Source of the DNA: Corylus avellana
Taxonomy: Eukaryota; Streptophyta; Magnoliopsida; Fagales; Betulaceae
Assembly: GCF_901000735.1 (NCBI RefSeq)
Contig: NC_081549.1
Span: 6,749,416-6,813,415, forward strand
Direction of reading: 5' to 3'
DNA: 64,000 nucleotides
The notes under the pieces were generated by a model. That model saw nothing but the letters and a program-made list of their open reading frames with translations, searched no databases and was not told the origin of the DNA. The position numbers and the translations under genes are program-made. Below are positions 59,265-64,000 of this stretch, piece by piece. Numbering within the stretch: the first letter of the stretch is position 1; every line of letters starts with the position of its first letter.

Positions 59265-60906
59265 TTTTTAGAAAATTCAAGTGTCAAAACAGTAATTTCA
59301 GTCAAACAGAGGCACAGGATTTCAAGTGCGTTTGGAGGTACCAAAATGTTATGGGTTGCTATGATTTTTGGATATGTTTTGGATCTTTGAATGAAGAAAA
59401 TTTCAAGCCAAATTTCGTTTCAATTGGAGATAAATTGAAAAAGTTATGATTTTCCCAAGTTTAATAGGTCAAGCTGCTGTGATTTGGGAAATTAATTGGA
59501 CGGGTTAATGATGTCTGTAAGGCACGATTTTTTGGTATATGTTAGTCAAAAGGTTTAGGTTCATTAAGGATTAATTATAGATTTTTATAATCACGTTTTA
59601 ATGTAAATGCATGAGGAGTTTGTTTGACAAGTCATCAAGCTCAAGATGACACATGGCCTTGGTTGACACCTAAAGGTACAGGTGTTATATAGCATGTTGC
59701 CCTTGCTTTCTCGGTGAACACCTGGGGTTCTAAGGTGTCATTCTCTTGAGACATTCCTGGACATTTGTCTTTGTTGTAGCTGGAGTGGAGTGCATGTGGG
59801 GCAAATGTCCCACACGTGGCAAGCTCACAAGGAGCAATTCTCTCCATTTCTTACACCTGTCTTGTGTGTAGCAGAAGTTGAGTGTATGTGGGACAAATGT
59901 CCCACATACAGTGGGTATTTAAGGAGAGCAAATCCACTCAATTGCTCACAGCTCAAGTGAGCGTGAGATGAAGGAGAGATCCGGTAGAAGAGAAGAAAGA
60001 AAGAGGAAGAAAAGAAAGGAAAGAGAGAAGAGAAAAGAGAGAAGAAAAGACTGGAAGAAAAGAGAGAAGAAAGGAAAGAGAGAAGAGAAAGAAAGAAAGA
60101 GGAGGAAGAAGGAAAATAAAATAAAATAAAATATGAGAATTCTCCAAGGTAATATTTTCATATCTTTTATGTAGCTAAATTCCTAATATTAAGTTGATGC
60201 TTATTGGGTTTAGATGCTAGTACGTCTTATGATAATTAGAGTGATTGTTGTAAATGTTTCTAAGCTTTTGATATTGGGAGTAAGTTGCTAAATTAAATGG
60301 CTTAGGAAGATAGCGATATTATAGCTAGATAGACTTCTTAAGCTGTTAATTGTAGTCGGATGATTTTAAAGTAATAAGAATGTTATAACCTTGGTATTTT
60401 AGTGTAAAGCAATTGGTTAAATTAAGGCCTTAGTGGAATTGATTATTAGAATTCTATGTGAGGCATATAAATCAAGCATGGTAGGGTTGATGTCACTATA
60501 ATGTTTTTGGCTAAGGATAGATGATGGTAGGATAAAGATTAGAGTTAAGATCCTTAGCAACTAAAGTGATGCATGATTGAGACTTGAAAACGAATTAATG
60601 ACTAAGGTAATTTTTACCTCCGTTGTAGGAATTGTGAGTTGGATGCAGATTCAAAATAAGGGCATACAGTGCCAGGTAAGGGGACACAACACCAAAAACC
60701 CCAACAAATTTTTATTATAAATCTTTTGAAAAATGTTGGGGATTTTATAAAGAATCCACTTATATGATTTTCAATTGCACTTCCTTCCATATTTTAATGA
60801 CAAGTTTTATTTATTCATATGTCATTGTTTAAGAATTTTGATACAGTTACCATATTTCATGATTTATACATGACTGCAATTATGAATGAAAAGAGTTCTC
60901 AAAGTT

Positions 60907-61079
60907 CATGGCACGGATGAGTTTACAGATCATATAAAATGTTATATGTGCATTCATGGCATAGTATACAGTTAGAGATGAGTTACAGATCATATGAAAT
61001 GTTATATGTGCATTCATAGCACAGTATACAGTTACAGATGAGTTTACAAATCATATGAAATGTTATATATGCATTCATG
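60907..61079. repeat. Three-copy ~60-bp tandem repeat within the nested LTR
   Basis: Units with the order GAGTTTACAGATCATAT-AAATGTTATATGTG-CATTCATGGC-ATAGTATACAGTTA recur at about 60-base spacing, with a few substitutions and one-base indels. Direct repeats of this sort in LTRs often act as enhancer units; that is inference here. Confidence 0.85.
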
Positions 61080-62081
61080 ATTAAAAATGTTTAACCCGAG
61101 ACACGATTATAGTGACGATCGGTACCATATAGGGTAGCATGGCAAGCACACGAAGGACGGTTACGAGAAGGTGTGTGCTACCGGCCAGGTGGCCTTCACC
61201 TAGGGAAGTTCCCAACCTGGTAGCTCTCCCCTGTGACGACAAGATGAGCATATAGGTCCTTCGAGACACGCCAACGTGCGCTGCTCACGGTAAAATTGTG
61301 GCGTCGAGTCAAAGGGTAAAACAATAATTTTAAAAGAAAAGCAAAATGAAGTGTTTGCATATCTCATAACTTACTTGCGATTCTTGTATTAATTGTCAAT
61401 TACTCATTTTGCAACTATCATGCTTATTTTGTTAATTATGTTATTCTGCCTAAATTGTTATTGTGCATAACTGAGATTCTGATCGACATAGAAATCTGTA
61501 TAGCATGTTTTATAGTATCTTGGTTTTGTGGCTACTTACTGAGTTGTCGAACTCACCCCTTCTCTCTATACATCTTTTTTCAGATTGCTCTATATATATA
61601 TCGTAATATTGAAGACATGGGTACCAGTGGGCCTCTTAGTTGTTAAAAAAAAAAATCCTATTGCTGCTTTATGGTCCAGCAGGAGCAGTAGCAGTAGAAG
61701 TGTCTGGGACTTCAATCTATAGACGGCTTGGGCTAAGCATAGACGGTGTAATTTTATTGCTTATGAGATTATTAATACTAGCACATTATGTGTTTGTGAT
61801 TCTATAAATGAAAAATTGTAGTACTCTGGTGACGTTATGATCTTATATTAGGAGAATGATTTTTATTTTGTTTAAATATGAATATGTTACAATTGCTCCC
61901 AATCGCTCTACCTCTAGAACTTGGGGCGTTACACAAGGGACCCGTGGCCTACTAGCATGCACCGCTACACTCCTCCAAGGACGGGTGAACGGGTCAGTCC
62001 ACCAAATCCATCTCTTGAATATTATAGGGGACATCTGAACAAATATAAGGCGTGTCTGACTCATCCTGAAGATTATTGAGC

Positions 62082-62231
62082 TGAAGTTGTTATTATTTAT
62101 TGTTCTTATTTTTATCTTTACAGACAATACTAGTTTGTAATAATAATTAGAATCACAAACAAATTATTTAGCTTGTAATAATTAGTATAGTTATTTAGAC
62201 AATTGTAAAAATTGTACTGAAAAATAATAAA

Positions 62232-62271
<40 letters not shown>

Positions 62272-62296
62272 GTGTTGTTAAATCTACTTTCTAACG
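62082..62296. other. AT-rich leader between the unknown ORF and the copia gag, with an (ATT)n microsatellite
   Basis: No primer-binding site is visible here, although a copia gag starts at 62297. About 14 ATT/TTA units lie at about 62229-62271. Confidence 0.7.
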
Positions 62297-64000
62297 ATGG
62301 CTATTAAAAGTAGCATTGATTCCTCTAGACTGGAGAGTATTAATGGAATGAATTTTAGAATGTGGAAACGACACATAACTTATGTACTCACATATGACAA
62401 AACACAGTATACCCTTATATCTGTGAAGCCCGATCCAGCTGACCTAAATGACAGCGAAGCCAAACAGAAGCATGAAAAATGGATAGAAGCCGACTTAATG
62501 GTGAGAGCAACCCTTCTCTACAACATGAAAGATAATATCATTCCTCTATTCAAAAGTCATGAGTCTGCTAAAGAAGTGATGGAAGCACTGGAAGCAAAGT
62601 ACGGCCCAAGATCTGATACACATGTACAGTTGCTATTAGACAAATACAACCGTACACGTATGAGTGACAATTACTATGTAGGCGAATTTGTTAACCAAAT
62701 GGAATTACTAGCAAAAGAGCTTGCAAATGCTGGTCATCTTGTATCAGACAGAATGCAGGTCACCACCATACTTAACGGCCTTCCTTTATCATGGGAACAT
62801 GTGGTAACTTCTTTAACACTTAGTGGAAAAGAAGTCTCCATGATTTCTTTACCAGTGATACTAGTACTCGAAGAAGAGAGAATGAAGAGAAGAAGGCGAG
62901 AAGGAACATCTAGCAAATTGATGATGGCTCAAAACTCAAATCAGACTGTTCGAACTCTTCCTTCATTCAGAATCAAGCCACTAAAATTCAAAAGAAAATG
63001 GAAAAGTAAGCCAAACAGTAAAATCAAAGCTAAAGGAGCATGTTTCAAATGTGGAAAAGTTGGACACTTTAAAAAGAATTGTCCAAAACTCCACGGTGTT
63101 AAACCACAGAAGGAGATTGCAATGACAATCACTGAAGTATTGATGGCAAAACCAACTTCTAGCTCATGGTGGATAGATTCAGCAGCAACCAGACACATCA
63201 CAAACAAGAGGAAATTTTTTGTGGACTTCAAAGAGAAAGCTGTTGGAGAGCACAAAGTTTACATGGGCAACAACACATATAGTGACGTGTGAGGAGAAGG
63301 AAAGTGTAAGATATCTGTCAAAGGTTCAGTTATTGTCTTACATGATGTTTTGTATGTTCCTAGTATCCGGAGAAATCTAATATTAGTTCCTATATTAGAT
63401 AACAAGGGATACGGGATAAAATTTAAATCTGGGAATGTCTATATTAAGAAAGGAAACACATCTGTAAATGGTACAAGAGTTGACAATATGTATTCCATTA
63501 AAGTTGATAATAAAGTTTCCATTTCACATTATTCACAAGTGTCTGAAAGTAGTTCTTATCTATGGCATTTAAGATTAGGCCATATCAACAGAAATAAATT
63601 GATAAGAATGAACAAAAGTGGATTACGACCTCATATTAATTATGGAGATTTTAATATATGTGAATCATGTATTAAAGGAAAAATGACTAACAAGTCTTTT
63701 TCTAAACACTGAAAATCATCAGAATTATTAGAAGTAATTCACTCAAATATTTGCGGACCATTCAGAACTAAGACACATAGAGGAATGGAATACTTTATTA
63801 CCTTCATCGATGACTATTCAAGGTATGGATGTATCTACCTCATCAAAAATAAATTTGAAGCTATTGATAAATTCAAAGAATTCAAATTAGAGGTAGAAAA
63901 ACAAATAGGAAGATCTATCAAAACCTTGAATAATGATATGGGGGAGAATATGAAGCTATAGATACTTTCTGCAAAGAGAATGGTATAAAACATTTGTACA
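62297..64000 (+). pseudogene. Ty1/copia gag-pol, decayed and cut by the window end
   Basis: A 331-codon frame (62297-63292) encodes a copia Gag (WKRHITYVLTYDK, the UBN2-type region ALEAKYGPRSD, TTILNGLPLSWEHV), a zinc knuckle CFKCGKVGHFKKNCP and the start of the aspartic protease (SWWIDSAATRHI; the usual DSGA is DSAA). After TGA at 63290 the same frame continues through protease and GAG-pre-integrase (LWHLRLGHIN … CESCIKGK), meets another TGA at 63710, and enters the integrase core (ICGPF, FIDDYSRYG). A one-base loss near 63940 shifts the frame. The element is inactive; reverse transcriptase and the 3' LTR would lie beyond the window. Confidence 0.9.

Larger units (their letters stand above)
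58514..61933. mobile_element. Nested 3420-bp LTR (probable solo LTR of a long-LTR gypsy element) with CAAGG target duplication
   Basis: The element begins TGTAATACCCCG and ends GGGCGTTACA, so the ends are the inverted TGTAA…TTACA typical of Tekay/Del-like LTRs. Identical 5-bp flanks CAAGG lie at 58509-58513 and 61934-61938. Inside there is a TATA-like GTATTTAAGG near 59922, a 130-base purine-rich tract (about 59970-60125), a 60-bp tandem repeat array and no retroviral coding domain. This fits a solo LTR left by recombination; a non-autonomous element is the alternative. Orientation is plus if the TATA-like box is its promoter. Confidence 0.8.
57004..62081 (+). pseudogene. Large retroelement ORF of unknown function, split by a nested LTR insertion
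   Basis: From the ATG at 57004 an acidic ORF (EEQEKIEEPEETIEDPQ; later an E/D-run EEEETEEEDLEEDLEE) runs to TAG at 57655-57657. In the same frame, coding-like sequence continues after the TAG (SNDAVLDDQNDTVSRLL, LLEHARKIALDPLRQPF) into a Pro/Arg/Asn-rich part ending at TGA 58234. A frame change near 58130 leads into a Gln/Asn/Phe-rich tract (YNSTGSIYSNFNNFQHNN) and then FIRPCWLAP to 58513. Across the inserted element (58514-61938 including one target copy) the frame resumes at 61939 (DPWPTSMHRYTPPRTGE) and stops at TGA near 62079. I recognise no gag, protease or RT motif. Its place just after the primer site suggests a gag-like or accessory ORF. Confidence 0.55.

Noticed and set aside
60907..61079. 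CRISPR-like array
   Set aside because: The repeats are directly adjacent ~60-bp tandem units without unique spacers, in plant DNA.
61081..61269. Minus-strand ORF in the nested LTR
   Set aside because: It lies inside an LTR and has no known domain; short and probably chance.

Overview
The window is nuclear DNA of a core eudicot, probably a woody perennial. The evidence is multi-exon genes with GT-AG (and two GC-AG) introns, AT-rich intergenic DNA, plant-type protein families, two nuclear tRNA genes, and many plant transposon types (LINE, SINE, MITEs, Ty1/copia, long gypsy-type LTR). No bacterial features are present. Exon models were built by hand from splice motifs, phase continuity and remembered protein families; no alignment was run.

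Left part (1-30 kb). A UBAC2-like rhomboid/UBA membrane protein (962-8884, +) carries a decayed antisense LINE and a strong hairpin in its sixth intron. A universal stress protein gene (12042-9977, -) has a tRNA-Asn gene inside its first intron on the opposite strand. A 4.2 kb MITE-rich spacer follows. Then comes the 32-exon UBP12/13-type deubiquitinase (16219-29227, +), with a predicted product of 1116 residues, two GC-AG introns and a G-rich 3' UTR.

Middle (30-53 kb). A small SKA1-like winged-helix gene (34086-30772, -) has tRNA-Arg(CCT) just upstream. Next are an AMP1/LAMP1-type M28 peptidase (42299-34914, -), an ANT1-type amino-acid transporter (50144-47829, -) and a single-exon SAM-domain gene (52937-52173, -). 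The transporter's last helix is cut off by an in-frame TAG, and its 3' end is followed by a nearly identical 0.59 kb tandem duplicate.

Right part (55-64 kb). This is a nest of retroelements: LINE RNase-H debris; a copia-type LTR with a tRNA-Met-type primer site and a long ORF of unknown function; a 3420 bp LTR-bounded insertion with CAAGG target duplications that splits that ORF; a 441 bp Mutator-like MITE inside that insertion; and a decayed copia gag-protease-integrase frame that runs off the window end.

The host genes do not form a pathway. Two relate to ubiquitin (UBAC2-like, UBP12-like), but nothing in the sequence shows that they are co-regulated. The strongest unusual items are the transporter truncation with recent tandem duplication, the three-level transposon nest with a split unknown ORF, and the tRNA nested in an intron.
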